DNA of 64,000 nt from Helcobacillus massiliensis (GCF_014191425.1 NZ_JACHWP010000001.1:868001-932000); one strand, 5' to 3'; counted from the stretch's first letter, positions 1-9,167 are shown. Numbers and translations are program-made. Notes: generated by a model not told the origin, from the letters alone.

Positions 1-376
1 ACGGGGTGCGCACGCAGCTGGCCTCGAGCACGGTCGTGCCGATGCGCCAGCGCTCCCCGATCACGGCGCCGTCGGTGTCGATGCCGGTGGTGACGAGGTT
101 CTCGCCGAAGAAGCCGTCGGGGAACTCTCTGCCGAGGCTCTCCGCGAGCGCTTCGCGCTGCTCTCGCGCGTAGGCGTAGACGGCTTTGAACGTGCCGCCG
201 TGGTGCTGGCGGTCGCCCTGAACGTCGCCCCAGATCCCCTGGGAGAGGACCTCAACGGGGCCTTCAACGGGCTCCTTGGCGATGCCGCTGATCAGACGGC
301 CGCGTGTGGTGACGGCGAAGAGCTCGCGCGGCAGGCACACGGCAGCGAGGGTTCCGGCAATTGGGGTCGCGGTCAT
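1..376 (-). CDS. MOSC domain protein, 3' end cut by window
   Basis: Reading the minus strand from ATG at 376 gives 125 residues before the window ends. The sequence shows a basic N-terminal stretch, then GDVQGDRQHHGG and later FPDGFFGENLVTTGID and AVIGERWRIGTTVLE, the order of conserved blocks seen in MOSC (molybdenum cofactor sulfurase C-terminal) proteins of the YiiM type. Family members bind or transfer sulfur or molybdenum cofactor, and YiiM-like ones act on N-hydroxylated compounds; the specific role here is inferred only. The conserved cysteine region is just being entered at the window edge (EASCVRTP). The start overlaps the TGA of the upstream gene as ATGA, so the two are probably translated together. 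Confidence 0.85.
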   Translation of the reverse strand, partial: MTATPIAGTLAAVCLPRELFAVTTRGRLISGIAKEPVEGPVEVLSQGIWGDVQGDRQHHGGTFKAVYAYAREQREALAESLGREFPDGFFGENLVTTGIDTDGAVIGERWRIGTTVLEASCVRTP

Positions 377-2088
377 CGCTCTCCCGGGGTGGTGTCGGGC
401 AGGGACAGGGTGCGCGGGGCTGAGCTCGAGGTGCTGCCGCCGAGGTCGAGGGCTGCGAACGGGTCATCGTGCGGGACGTCCCCGTCGGCGATCCAGGCGG
501 GGATGGTGGACCGGGCCACGGTCTCGGTGAGGTCCTTCAGCTCCGTCACGTGGGGGGCGTCGTGCGCGTCGTAGACGAGCGCCGTGGTCTCCCCCGTGCT
601 GAGGCGGTGGATGATGTGTCCCGCGCCGGGGCCGCGCTCCTTCGGGTCCTGCGATGCTGTGCCAGTGTGCTGCAGGGAGCGCTCGATGATCGCCTGGAAG
701 GCGTCGGCACCGCCGGTCACGAGCTCCTCCGGGATGCTGGGCTCGCCGCGGCGGGTGGTCCAGCGCAGAACCGTCCCGTTCGTTGAGACGCCGAGGAGGT
801 GCAGGAACAGCCAGTCCTCGCTCGAACGCAGCGGCTTCTTCCGCACCTGCCAGTGCACATGGAGCATGAGGGCGTGCGGTGCCTTCTGGGCGGCGGGTGC
901 GAGGGCGCGGCGCAGCTGCTCCTGCTCCTCGACGGGCAACGGCAGCGGATTCGCCGAGCCCGGTCCGATCATGGAGACGCAGTCATAGAAGTCCGGCAGC
1001 GGGTCGACGGCTGCGAGGGCGGGAAGGACCTGCTTGAGGTATTCGAGATTCGGAATGCCACGGCCGTGCCGCAGGCCCCAGCCGGCTTCACCACTGTACA
1101 GCCTGATGGTGAGCTCATCGGCCCCGGGCTCCAGGCCGAAGAACACGCCGTAGACCCGTGTGCCGTGGTGATCGGCGAGCCCCTCCTCGAGGTGGGACTC
1201 CTTGAGGGAATCTGTCATGGCGCGGAGCACGTTCCGGTGCACGCCCTTGCGCAGAATCTGATCCATCTCCGGGGACAGCTGGACGCGTCGACCGTCCGCC
1301 GCATAGACCGTCACGTCCTTCGTCGTGCTGGTGCTGCCGCGGTTGAGCTCCACGAAGCAGACCGCGCCCGCACCGGCGAGCGGCACGGTGCAGCGCGCCA
1401 TCGCCTCGGACAGCGCGCTGATCACCCGTGCGCGGATCTCGGGCGGCAGCAGGTCCGGCACCGGTCGCCCGGCCGACGGGGCGGGCCTCGGGATCGCCCG
1501 GAGGTTGCGGCGGTGCTCGGTCTCCTGCTGCTGAACGCGCTCGAACATCAGATGGTGGCGGAACCCGTAGGCGTCGTCCACCCAGTTCGCCTGCGTGCGC
1601 ACGAGCCGGCCGTCATCCAGCAGCGTGAGGGCATCGCAGCTCTCACTGCCGGAGGCGCCTTCACGGATCGGCGTGCGCGCCCCGTCGGCCTCGGCGAGGG
1701 GGATGAGGAACTGTCGCGACGTCCCGTCGGCACCGCGGGTGGTGAGCAGCCGGGATTCGTACGGCTCGGGCACCTTCGCGGGCCCCGTGCCCTCCTCGTC
1801 GATCCACGGGACCTCGGAGGCGTCGGAGACCTCCCGGGCGCGGATCTCACCGTTCTCCTCGGTGATGAGCATCGCAAGGCCCTGAGCGCGGCGGAAGCGC
1901 TTCACGGGAATCTCCTCGAGCGGAGGGATCAGCCACGTCGACCGGCGGGAGCGGAACGTCTCGCTGTCCTCGATCTCGAAGCGGTTGCACTCCTTGTCCT
2001 CCACAAGACCGCGCAGCTCCCAGATCCCGATCAGCTCATCGGGGGCCGGTGGGCCGGCGGCTTCGGGGAACGTGGGCTGCTCGGGCAT
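373..2088 (-). CDS. unrecognised 571-residue protein between lepA and MOSC gene
   Basis: I do not recognise this protein. The ATG at 2088 is chosen because AGGAG lies five bases before it; longer versions would run into the lepA end. The protein is soluble-looking with no membrane segment or signal peptide. Residues 1-190 contain an Arg/Pro-rich patch (STWLIPPLEEIPVKRFRRAQGL). The middle and C-terminal parts alternate beta-strand-like segments with acidic loops (VYGVFFGLEPGADELTIRLYSG), and the tail is Ser/Thr-rich. Its TGA overlaps the MOSC start. It lies 52 bases after lepA on the same strand and may share its transcript. No catalytic motif is visible. Confidence 0.75.
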   Translation of the reverse strand: MPEQPTFPEAAGPPAPDELIGIWELRGLVEDKECNRFEIEDSETFRSRRSTWLIPPLEEIPVKRFRRAQGLAMLITEENGEIRAREVSDASEVPWIDEEGTGPAKVPEPYESRLLTTRGADGTSRQFLIPLAEADGARTPIREGASGSESCDALTLLDDGRLVRTQANWVDDAYGFRHHLMFERVQQQETEHRRNLRAIPRPAPSAGRPVPDLLPPEIRARVISALSEAMARCTVPLAGAGAVCFVELNRGSTSTTKDVTVYAADGRRVQLSPEMDQILRKGVHRNVLRAMTDSLKESHLEEGLADHHGTRVYGVFFGLEPGADELTIRLYSGEAGWGLRHGRGIPNLEYLKQVLPALAAVDPLPDFYDCVSMIGPGSANPLPLPVEEQEQLRRALAPAAQKAPHALMLHVHWQVRKKPLRSSEDWLFLHLLGVSTNGTVLRWTTRRGEPSIPEELVTGGADAFQAIIERSLQHTGTASQDPKERGPGAGHIIHRLSTGETTALVYDAHDAPHVTELKDLTETVARSTIPAWIADGDVPHDDPFAALDLGGSTSSSAPRTLSLPDTTPGER

Positions 2089-2140
2089 CGGATCTCCTAG
2101 TGGTGAGTGGCCGACGTTCTGTCGTGTCCGCCCCGCGGGG

Positions 2141-4015
2141 TCACTTGCGCTTGCCATCGCTGTTCGTGCTGCTGCCATCATTGGAGAGCGCCGCGATGAA
2201 CGCCTCCTGCGGAACCTCGACGTTGCCGATGTTCTTCATGCGCTTCTTGCCCTCCTTCTGCTTCTCCAGCAGTTTGCGCTTACGGGAGATGTCGCCGCCG
2301 TAGCACTTGGACAGGACGTCCTTGCGGATCGCGCGGATGTTCTCACGCGCGATGATGCGGGACCCGATCGCAGCCTGGATCGGCACCTCGAACTGCTGGC
2401 GAGGGATCAGCTCCTTCAGCTTCCCAGCCATCTCCACGCCGTAGTGATACGCCTTGTCTCGGTGCACGATCGCACTGAACGCATCGACCGGGTCGCCCTG
2501 CAGCAGCATGTCGACTTTGACGAGGTCGGAGGCCTGGTCACCGCGGACATCGTAGTCGAGGGAGGCGTACCCCTTGGTGCGGGACTTCAACTGGTCGAAG
2601 AAGTCGAACACAATCTCCGCCAGCGGCAGCGAATAGCGCAGCTCCACGCGGTCCTCGGAAAGGTAGTCCATGCCCTGCATCTGGCCCCGCTTCGACTGGC
2701 ACAGCTCCATCGTGGCGCCCACGAACTCCGACGGCACCAGAATGGTGGAGACCGCGACCGGCTCACGGATCTCGTTGACCTTGCCTTCGGGGAAGTCCGA
2801 CGGGTTCAGCACGCGCACCTCGGTGCCGTCCTCCATGCGGACGTCGTAGATCACCGACGGGGCGGTCGAGATCAGGTCGAGGTTGAACTCCCGCTCGAGG
2901 CGCTCACGGACGATCTCCAGATGCAGCAGGCCGAGGAAGCCCACGCGGAAGCCGAAGCCGAGCGCGGTCGAGGTCTCCGGTTCGTAGTTCAGGGCGGCAT
3001 CGTTGAGCTTGAGCTTCTCCAGGGCGTCGCGCAGGTTCGGGTAGTCGGAGCCGTCGATCGGGAACAGGCCGGAGAACACCATCGGCTTCGGCTCCTCGTA
3101 GCCGGCCAGCGGTTCTTCTGCGCCGTGGTGCAGCGTGGTGACGGTGTCACCGACCTTGGACTGGCGGACGTCCTTCACCCCCGTGATCAGGTAGCCCACT
3201 TCACCCACACCGAGGCCCTCCGACGGGTTCGGCTCCGGTGAGATGGTGCCGATCTCCTGCAGTTCATGACTGGCAAGGGTGGACATCATCTGGATGCGCT
3301 CACGCGGGGTGAGACGACCGTCCTTGATGCGGACGTAGGTGACGACGCCGCGGTACGTGTCGTACACGGAGTCGAAGATCATTGCGCGGCAGGGAGCGTC
3401 CGGGTCGCCCTCCGGGGCGGGGATGGTGCGGACCACGTGGTCCAGCAGCTCCTCCACGCCGAGACCGGTCTTGCCGGAGACACGCAGCACCTCGCTCGGG
3501 TCGACGCCGACCAGCTGGCCGATCTCCGCCGCGTACTTGTCGGGATCGGCGGCGGGCAGGTCGATCTTGTTGAGCACGGGGATGATCGTCAGGTCGTTCT
3601 CCATCGCCAGGTACAGGTTGGCGAGGGTCTGCGCTTCGATGCCCTGAGCGGCGTCCACCAGCAGGATGGCGCCCTCGCAGGCGGCGAGGGAGCGGGAGAC
3701 CTCGTAGGTGAAGTCCACGTGGCCGGGGGTGTCGATCATGTTGAGGGCGTACGCCTCACCGTCCACCGACCAGGGCATGCGCACGGCCTGGCTCTTCACG
3801 GTGATGCCGCGTTCGCGCTCGATGTCCATGCGGTCCAGGTACTGGGCGCGCATGAGGCGGTCCTCAACCACACCGGTGAGGCCGAGCATGCGGTCGGCGA
3901 GGGTGGACTTGCCGTGGTCGATGTGCGCGATGATGCAGAAGTTGCGGATCCGGTCCACCTGCGTGTGGGCCGGTCTGATCTTCGCCTGTTCCTGCGGGGA
4001 CACGTCCATCGCCAC
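2141..4015 (-). CDS. lepA: elongation factor 4 (back-translocase LepA)
   Basis: Ribosomal GTPase that can shift tRNAs backwards on stalled ribosomes. The sequence shows the G1 motif AHIDHGKST near residue 30, DTPGHVDF (G3) and NKIDLP (G4). These are followed by EF-G-like domains and the LepA-specific C-terminal domain ending with the basic [18 protein letters not shown] block. About 622-624 residues is slightly longer than the usual 600 because of a short N-terminal extension before [18 protein letters not shown] at 4015 is preferred since AGAGGA lies eight bases upstream; ATG at 4009 is the alternative. Upstream in-frame codons to 4378 look non-coding. It is divergent from the PemK-fold gene. 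Confidence 0.97.
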   Translation of the reverse strand: MAMDVSPQEQAKIRPAHTQVDRIRNFCIIAHIDHGKSTLADRMLGLTGVVEDRLMRAQYLDRMDIERERGITVKSQAVRMPWSVDGEAYALNMIDTPGHVDFTYEVSRSLAACEGAILLVDAAQGIEAQTLANLYLAMENDLTIIPVLNKIDLPAADPDKYAAEIGQLVGVDPSEVLRVSGKTGLGVEELLDHVVRTIPAPEGDPDAPCRAMIFDSVYDTYRGVVTYVRIKDGRLTPRERIQMMSTLASHELQEIGTISPEPNPSEGLGVGEVGYLITGVKDVRQSKVGDTVTTLHHGAEEPLAGYEEPKPMVFSGLFPIDGSDYPNLRDALEKLKLNDAALNYEPETSTALGFGFRVGFLGLLHLEIVRERLEREFNLDLISTAPSVIYDVRMEDGTEVRVLNPSDFPEGKVNEIREPVAVSTILVPSEFVGATMELCQSKRGQMQGMDYLSEDRVELRYSLPLAEIVFDFFDQLKSRTKGYASLDYDVRGDQASDLVKVDMLLQGDPVDAFSAIVHRDKAYHYGVEMAGKLKELIPRQQFEVPIQAAIGSRIIARENIRAIRKDVLSKCYGGDISRKRKLLEKQKEGKKRMKNIGNVEVPQEAFIAALSNDGSSTNSDGKRK

Positions 4016-4171
4016 GAACTGATTCCTCTCGTCGAATACCTGGTGCACCGGGCGCTCACGGCCCGCGTCGGATGCGCGGGGGCGCCCTGGGGGTGCAGTC
4101 GCGCACCATCGTCTCACGAGTGCACCGGCCCCAGCATCATCTGAGCGCTCCGTCTCACCAGGCGCCGCTGC

Positions 4172-4177
4172 TAGCGT
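4172..4177 (+). promoter_or_regulatory. -10 hexamer TAGCGT of PemK-fold gene
   Basis: TAGCGT lies seven bases before the ATG at 4185. A TANNNT hexamer at this distance puts the transcript start at or next to the ATG, so the gene is probably leaderless. There is no convincing Shine-Dalgarno. Confidence 0.5.
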
Positions 4178-4184
4178 TCCAGTC

Positions 4185-4787
4185 ATGTCACTGTTCTCAT
4201 CGCTGCTGCGCGCAGCCCGCAATCCGATGGTGCAGCGCACCGCGTTCTCCCTGGGACGCCGCGGCATCCGCGAACTCCAGCGCCGCCGAGGCTCGGCCGC
4301 ACCTGCCCCGGCCCATTCGGGGGCTCCCGCGGCGGAGCGGACCGGCCGCGCCCAGGCCGAGCAGCAGACGCTCGGCACGCCACTGCCTGACCGCGACGGC
4401 TCCCGCCCGCTGCGCCTGACCTATGCACCCCGGGCCGATGGCTCCCCCGACCCGGGTGAGGTGGTGTGGGGGTGGGTCCCGTTCGAGGAGGACCCAACGC
4501 AGGGCAAGGACCGCCCCGTCCTGGTGCTGGAGGTCGACGGCGATGTCCTCACCTGCCTGATGCTCACTTCGCGGGACCGCGGCGCCGGCGACCATGTGGA
4601 CGAGCACGGCAACCGATGGGTGGACATCGGCTCCGGCCAGTGGGATGCGAAGGGTCGGCCGTCCGAGGTGCGGGTGGACCGATTGATCCAGCTGCGCACC
4701 AGCACGGTGCGCCGAGAGGGCGGCCGTGTGGGCGAGGCCGTGTTCACCCGGGTGAGCAAAGCCATACGTGATCAGTACGGTTGGTGA
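4185..4787 (+). CDS. PemK/MazF-fold family protein, no antitoxin partner
   Basis: The C-terminal 110 residues match the PemK/MazF toxin fold: [13 protein letters not shown], then [13 protein letters not shown] (family RPVLVL strand), and [19 protein letters not shown] near the end. An N-terminal 65-residue Arg/Ala-rich segment ([17 protein letters not shown], then a Pro/Ala linker) is not part of the toxin fold and may contact membrane or nucleic acid. Classical MazF cuts mRNA, but here no small antitoxin gene is adjacent and the gene stands alone between lepA and rpsT, so a housekeeping role is as likely as toxicity. Transcription appears leaderless (TAGCGT seven bases before ATG). Confidence 0.8.
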   Translation: MSLFSSLLRAARNPMVQRTAFSLGRRGIRELQRRRGSAAPAPAHSGAPAAERTGRAQAEQQTLGTPLPDRDGSRPLRLTYAPRADGSPDPGEVVWGWVPFEEDPTQGKDRPVLVLEVDGDVLTCLMLTSRDRGAGDHVDEHGNRWVDIGSGQWDAKGRPSEVRVDRLIQLRTSTVRREGGRVGEAVFTRVSKAIRDQYGW

Positions 4788-4798
4788 GGGGAGGGCGG

Positions 4799-4827
4799 TT
4801 CCCTGCGCGACGGCTCGCTGGTAAGGT
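4799..4827 (+). promoter_or_regulatory. possible rpsT promoter
   Basis: TTCCCT (4799-4804) and TAAGGT (4822-4827) are separated by 17 bases, which fits a weak sigma-70-type actinobacterial promoter. It would give rpsT a leader of about 200 bases. The assignment rests on pattern only. Confidence 0.3.
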
Positions 4828-4834
4828 CGGTCGA

Positions 4835-4850
4835 GTATGTGTGAACATAC
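4835..4850. repeat. inverted repeat in rpsT leader
   Basis: GTATGT and ACATAC form a perfect 6-base inverted repeat around a 4-base spacer (GTGA), just downstream of the possible -10 element. It could be an operator or the base of a small RNA hairpin. The rest of the 250-base stretch from 4788 to 5038 holds no open gene; I see only short GC-rich hairpins in it. Confidence 0.45.
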
Positions 4851-5038
4851 CGATCCGCTGTCGGTGGCGGGCCGCCCATCCGTGTCCGGGAGGCCTTTTC
4901 GCTGAACGGGGATCGTGTTATCCGCTTCCGCAGTGCGGCGCGGACGTCTCCAGGCGAATCCCCACCGCCCGTCCCCGTCCGAACCGCACCCTCCGCTGAA
5001 GCGGCGCTTCACCTTATAGACAACAGAGAAGGCTCCAC

Positions 5039-5305
5039 GTGGCAAACATCAAGTCCCAGATCAAGCGCAACCGCACCAACGAGAAGGCTCGCGCGCGCAA
5101 CCGCGCCGTCAAGAGCGAGCTGAAGACCTACACGCGCAAGGTGCGCGCTGCGGTCGCCAATGGTGACGCCGACGCAGCTGCTGCCGCACTGCGCGACGCT
5201 TCGCGCAAGCTGGACAAGGCAGCGTCCAAGGGCGTCATCCACAAGAACCAGAGCGCGAACCGCAAGTCCGGTCTCGCTGCGCTGGTCGCATCGCTCAAGA
5301 AGTGA
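5039..5305 (+). CDS. rpsT: 30S ribosomal protein S20
   Basis: Primary 16S rRNA-binding protein of the small subunit. The 88-residue product begins [17 protein letters not shown] and ends [10 protein letters not shown], with the typical Lys/Arg/Ala composition and three-helix pattern of bS20 at the usual length. The start is GTG, supported by AGAAGG seven bases upstream; no ATG alternative keeps the conserved N-terminus. It is monocistronic, preceded by a roughly 200-base leader and followed by a strong hairpin terminator. In other bacteria S20 represses its own synthesis through its leader; that is possible here but not shown by the sequence. Confidence 0.98.
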   Translation: MANIKSQIKRNRTNEKARARNRAVKSELKTYTRKVRAAVANGDADAAAAALRDASRKLDKAASKGVIHKNQSANRKSGLAALVASLKK

Positions 5306-5328
5306 TCATCGCCTGACACAGGCTCGGA

Positions 5329-5361
5329 AAGCGGCCGCATCCCGAGGGGGTGCGGCCGCTT
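5329..5361. terminator. bidirectional terminator between rpsT and holA operon
   Basis: AAGCGGCCGCA (5329-5339) pairs perfectly with TGCGGCCGCTT (5351-5361) around an 11-base loop. It ends rpsT and also sits just past the stop of the convergent small membrane gene. Confidence 0.85.
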
Positions 5362-5363
5362 CG

Positions 5364-5540
5364 TCATGCCCTCAGCGGCGCGGCGATGCTCGCTGCACTG
5401 TGCGCGGCGGCGTTCGGGTCGGAGAACGTGGTGCGCAGCAGGTCCGGGCCCTTGAGGACCACGCCGATCAGAACCAGCAGGATGAACAGGGCCGCCCACA
5501 CGATCACGAAGATCTGCCAAGCGGTGAATCGGTGCTTCAT
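5364..5540 (-). CDS. small single-span membrane protein (58 aa)
   Basis: Reading from ATG at 5540 gives 58 residues. There is a short charged start (MKHRFTAWQ), one strongly hydrophobic segment (FVIVWAALFILLVLIGVVL, residues 11-29), then a polar Ala/Ser-rich tail of about 29 residues. AAGGAG lies five bases before the ATG, a strong ribosome site. It begins 20 bases after the holA stop and ends against the terminator, so it is the last gene of the comEA-comEC-holA strand. No family is recognised; the N-terminus is expected inside the cell from the charge pattern (inference). Confidence 0.7.
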   Translation of the reverse strand: MKHRFTAWQIFVIVWAALFILLVLIGVVLKGPDLLRTTFSDPNAAAHSAASIAAPLRA

Positions 5541-5560
5541 GAGTCTCCTTCAGTGAGAGG

Positions 5561-6547
5561 TCAGCGGATGCGGCGGGCGCGGCAGATGCTGATGACCATG
5601 CGCTGCACGGTCCAGTGGGGGTCGCGTTCGTTGCCCTTCACACCGTGGTCGGCGGAGGCGACGGCCTGGATCGCGGCGGCGAGTCCGCGGTCGGTCCATT
5701 GGCGGGCCTCCCGGGCCTGATTGCGGAACAGCCAATCGGGCATGCCGACGGACTGCGCGGTGGCACCCGGCGCCGCCGCCCTGGCCACATCCCGCAGTTT
5801 GCGGGCGAAGCTCGCGACGAGCGGCACGGGATCCACACCGGCGAGCTCCGCGTGGCGCAGCAGGGCGAGGGCTTCGCGCTCCTTGCCGCCGATCGCGGCA
5901 TCGGCCACGGCGAACGCGGTGGTCTCCACCCGCCCGGCGGTGAGCGCCTCGACGTCGCGCAGGGTGATCGGGCCTGCCTCCTCCTTCGGTTCCGGCTGTG
6001 TATCGGACAGCAGCTGCTGACAGGTGGCGGCGAGCTCTGCGAGGTCGGAGCCGAAGGCGTCAACGAGGGCGTGGACGGCGTCGGTGGCGATGCGCCGGCG
6101 GGCACGGGAGAACTCGGAGAGTGTGAACGCGTGCTTGTCGTTCAGCTTCTTGATCGGGTCGGCCTTCACCCAGGGAGCACCGGACTTCCTGATGGTGTCC
6201 AGGAGCTTCTTGCCGCGCTGCTCCCCGCCGTGGCGCAGCACGAGGGTGACGCCGTCCTCGGGCTGCTGCACGTAGTCGATGAGCGCGTCGAGCAGCTGGT
6301 CGTTGGCGCGGCCGAGGTTGTCGATGAGGACGAGGCGGGCGTCGCCGAATAGGGACGGTGCGGTGACCTGCCGCAGTTCACCGGGCGTGGTGTCGCCGGC
6401 CTGCAGGTCGTGGATTTCGACCTCGGGGTCCTTCTCCCGGACGAGTGTGCGGAGGCGGTCAGCGGCCCGCTGCAGCAGCAGCGGTTCTCTGCCTGTCAGC
6501 AGCACCACCGGGGCGGGTGCGACGCTGTGCCATTCCACCTGGGCCAT
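5561..6547 (-). CDS. holA: DNA polymerase III delta subunit
   Basis: Clamp-loader subunit that opens the beta sliding clamp. The 328-residue protein shows VVLLTGREPLLLQRAADRL at the N-terminus, FGDARLVLIDNLGRAND in the ATPase-like fold, and the C-terminal helical domain with LLRHAELAGVDPVPLVASFARKLRD, all as in actinobacterial HolA. GGGAGG lies four bases before the ATG. It follows comEC, whose reading frame runs 89 bases into holA. comEC-holA adjacency is common in bacteria. The ATPase fold lacks a Walker A motif, as is normal for delta. Confidence 0.95.
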   Translation of the reverse strand: MAQVEWHSVAPAPVVLLTGREPLLLQRAADRLRTLVREKDPEVEIHDLQAGDTTPGELRQVTAPSLFGDARLVLIDNLGRANDQLLDALIDYVQQPEDGVTLVLRHGGEQRGKKLLDTIRKSGAPWVKADPIKKLNDKHAFTLSEFSRARRRIATDAVHALVDAFGSDLAELAATCQQLLSDTQPEPKEEAGPITLRDVEALTAGRVETTAFAVADAAIGGKEREALALLRHAELAGVDPVPLVASFARKLRDVARAAAPGATAQSVGMPDWLFRNQAREARQWTDRGLAAAIQAVASADHGVKGNERDPHWTVQRMVISICRARRIR

Positions 6548-9167
6548 GGAACCTCCCTGTTGACCGGACCGAGTCTAGATCAGAGCGCTGGGGGTGCACA
6601 CGCCACGCGCCGCCGCCGTCGCTGCTGATGAGTGTGAGGCCGTGCAGGTCACTGCGCACGATGGTCGCGCCGCGATCGCTGATCAGCCTCAGCGCATCCG
6701 GGTGGGGGTGGCCGAACGTGTTGTCCTCCCCCACTCCGATCACCGCCAGCGACGGTGCGAGCTGACGGTACAGGGCGTCGTCCTGGCGGCGGGACCCGTG
6801 ATGCGCCACCTTCACGACGTCGGCATGCCCTGCGCCGAGCTCCGCCAGGGCGGCCTGGGCCGCCGGTTCGAGATCGCCGAGGGCGACGAGCCGGGCTCCG
6901 TCGGCCCACGTGAGGGCGACGGTGACGGAACAGTCGTTGGCCTCCGCCTGCTCGCCGGAGGAGCTCTCGCGGGCGGCGACGCTGGTGATGGTGTCGGCAT
7001 CCGTCGGCCAGAGGACGTCCAGGCGGCCCTGCCCGAGCGTCAGGGCGTCGCCCCGCACCGCGGTGCGGACGTTCGTGGTGGCGGGCAGATGCGGGGGTGT
7101 GGAGGTGTCCAGGGGACACACCCAGGCCGCCGACGGAGCCCGCTCCCCCGTCAGCGCAGGCAGGCCGCCGGTGTGATCGGCGTGGGGGTGGGTGAGGACC
7201 ACCAGGTCGATGCGGTCCACACCGAGCGCATCGAGGCAGCCGGTGAGCGCCTGCGGGTCGGGCCCGGTGTCGATCAGCACCACGGGTGCCGACGGATCCG
7301 GCGCCATTCGAGTCAGCAGGGCGTCGCCCTGACCGACGTCGCACAGCGCCATCGTCCACGCCGGTGGCGCGAACCGAATGCTCGCAGATTGCACGATGCC
7401 GGGCCCGGCGGCGATGAGGACGAGGCAGGCGGCGAGCGCCCACGCGGCGGGCCGGTGCCGCTGCCACGTCAGGGCGAGCACCCCGGTGAGCACCACCGCG
7501 GCGAGGAGGGCGCCGCGCGCCCCGTCGGGTACGGGGATCTGCGCGCCGGGCAGGATTCGGCTCCACTCGGCGATCTGAATGACGGCTTCGGCTCCCCAGC
7601 CGGCGACCTGCAGCATCGGAGCCGCGACGCCGGGGCTCACCAGAGCGACCGTGAGAGCGAGGAACGCGACGACGGTGGTGGGGGCGACGACGATCTCCGC
7701 GGCCATGTTCGCGGGAACCGCCCAGAGGGACACTTCGGGGCGCAGGAGGATCAGCACCGGTGTGCACGCCGCCTGCGCAACGAGCGGCACAGCGACGGCC
7801 AGCGCGATGATCTCCGGCACCCGGTCAGCGGTCAGTTCACGGATCACGGCGGCGGTGGGCCGCGCGAGGGTGAGGATCGCGCCGGTGGCTGCGGCGGACA
7901 GGATGAAGCCGACAGACGCCGCGAGGGGCGGCCACAGCGCGCTGTAGGTGATGACGGTCAGACAGAGGGCGTTGAGGGCGCTGGTGCGGATGCCGATGAA
8001 CCGCGCGACCAGCAGCGGCAGCACCATCGCGAACGCCCTCAGCAGACTCGGTTCGGGACCGACGATCAGCAGGTATCCCACCGCGGACGCGATGGACATC
8101 AGCACTCGGATCCGGCGCCGCACTCCGAGCAGCAGCAGCGGGATCGCCGCGCAGGCGCACGCGAGGGCGATGTTCGCGCCCGATGCCGCCACCAGATGGG
8201 TGAGCCCGGAGATCTTCATCGCCTCATCCAGCTCCTCGCTCATGCCGGTGGTGTCGCCGATGGCCATGCCGCGCACCAGGGCGGCGCGATCGGCGGGCAG
8301 GACGGACGTGGCGGCCTGCAGATGCTGGTGGAGCCGTCCGCGCAGCTGAGCCGGTCTCCACGGGCCCGTCAGGTCGAGGCCGTGGGCGGGGCGGATCTCG
8401 GCGGCGTCGATGAACACGGTGGTGCCGCGCCGGTCGATGCGGCCGCGCACCTGCACCTGGTCCCCTGGCAGCAGCCGTGCGTCCCCGCGGGTCGAGGAGT
8501 CGAGCGCGACGATCACGCGAGTGTGGTCCGGCAGCTCGACCCGGTCGCGGCCGAGGCGTGCTGACCGCTCAACGGGGTCCGCATGCGCGGTGACGCGGTC
8601 TCCGGCAGTGCTGAGCTCGGTTTCCCCGCTGTTGTCGGTGCGCCTCTGCGCCCGGATGAGAGCCGGTGGGGTGCGGATGCGCAGGTCGATCGTCATCATC
8701 AGGTCGGGGGCCGACGGGTCCGTGCGGGCCGCGACAGCACGGTCCAGCGGCACGAGCTGTTGCTCCTGCGCGTCGGTGCGCAGCAGCTGCACCGGCCCCG
8801 TGATGCACAGGACCACCGCAGTCACGACAGCGGTCGCTGTGAGGTGGGTCCGTGCCGGGGATGGCGGGTCGACGCGGTCGTCCTCGAGGCGACGGTGCCG
8901 CCGAGTGATGATCGCGGTCCCCAGCGCCACCAGCAGGCCCCCGGCGAGGACGGCGCGGCCGCTCTCCAGACCGGACAGCACACCGGTGATCGCTGCCGCC
9001 CACAGGATGACGGCGGCTGGGACGAGCCGGCTGCGGACCCGGCGATCCGGCGGCATCGGCGCGGCCGGATCGCCGCCCAGCGAGCCTCGGGCGGGGCGTT
9101 CACCAGAGGCGGCGTCGCCGGCTCTGAGGGTGCGTCGCCCAGGTCGGTCAGACTGTCGCGGAGTCAC
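6459..9167 (-). CDS. comEC: ComEC/Rec2 DNA-uptake channel
   Basis: Inner-membrane channel that brings single-stranded DNA into the cytoplasm during transformation. The 902-residue protein has N-terminal membrane segments, a DUF4131 region, the competence domain (RALVRGMAIGDTTGMSEELDE, then GLTHLVAASGANIALA) with many transmembrane helices. A C-terminal metallo-beta-lactamase domain carries LTHPHADHTGGL near residue 660. Start is GTG at 9167 with GGAG seven bases upstream, overlapping the comEA end by 20 bases. The last 30 or so residues (RRTRPGG onward) overlap holA and look unlike the family, so the natural stop may have been lost. Confidence 0.94.
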   Translation of the reverse strand: MTPRQSDRPGRRTLRAGDAASGERPARGSLGGDPAAPMPPDRRVRSRLVPAAVILWAAAITGVLSGLESGRAVLAGGLLVALGTAIITRRHRRLEDDRVDPPSPARTHLTATAVVTAVVLCITGPVQLLRTDAQEQQLVPLDRAVAARTDPSAPDLMMTIDLRIRTPPALIRAQRRTDNSGETELSTAGDRVTAHADPVERSARLGRDRVELPDHTRVIVALDSSTRGDARLLPGDQVQVRGRIDRRGTTVFIDAAEIRPAHGLDLTGPWRPAQLRGRLHQHLQAATSVLPADRAALVRGMAIGDTTGMSEELDEAMKISGLTHLVAASGANIALACACAAIPLLLLGVRRRIRVLMSIASAVGYLLIVGPEPSLLRAFAMVLPLLVARFIGIRTSALNALCLTVITYSALWPPLAASVGFILSAAATGAILTLARPTAAVIRELTADRVPEIIALAVAVPLVAQAACTPVLILLRPEVSLWAVPANMAAEIVVAPTTVVAFLALTVALVSPGVAAPMLQVAGWGAEAVIQIAEWSRILPGAQIPVPDGARGALLAAVVLTGVLALTWQRHRPAAWALAACLVLIAAGPGIVQSASIRFAPPAWTMALCDVGQGDALLTRMAPDPSAPVVLIDTGPDPQALTGCLDALGVDRIDLVVLTHPHADHTGGLPALTGERAPSAAWVCPLDTSTPPHLPATTNVRTAVRGDALTLGQGRLDVLWPTDADTITSVAARESSSGEQAEANDCSVTVALTWADGARLVALGDLEPAAQAALAELGAGHADVVKVAHHGSRRQDDALYRQLAPSLAVIGVGEDNTFGHPHPDALRLISDRGATIVRSDLHGLTLISSDGGGAWRVHPQRSDLDSVRSTGRFHGPGGMAQRRTRPGGAADRQRTAAAAAGR

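Noticed and set aside
4016-4378. N-terminal extension of lepA by about 120 residues
   Set aside because: The extension is Arg/Pro/Ala-rich with no similarity to LepA and crosses the divergent promoter; a Shine-Dalgarno supports the start near 4015.
4851-5038. Riboswitch in the rpsT leader
   Set aside because: I could not match it to any known riboswitch core, and rpsT is not a metabolite-controlled gene.
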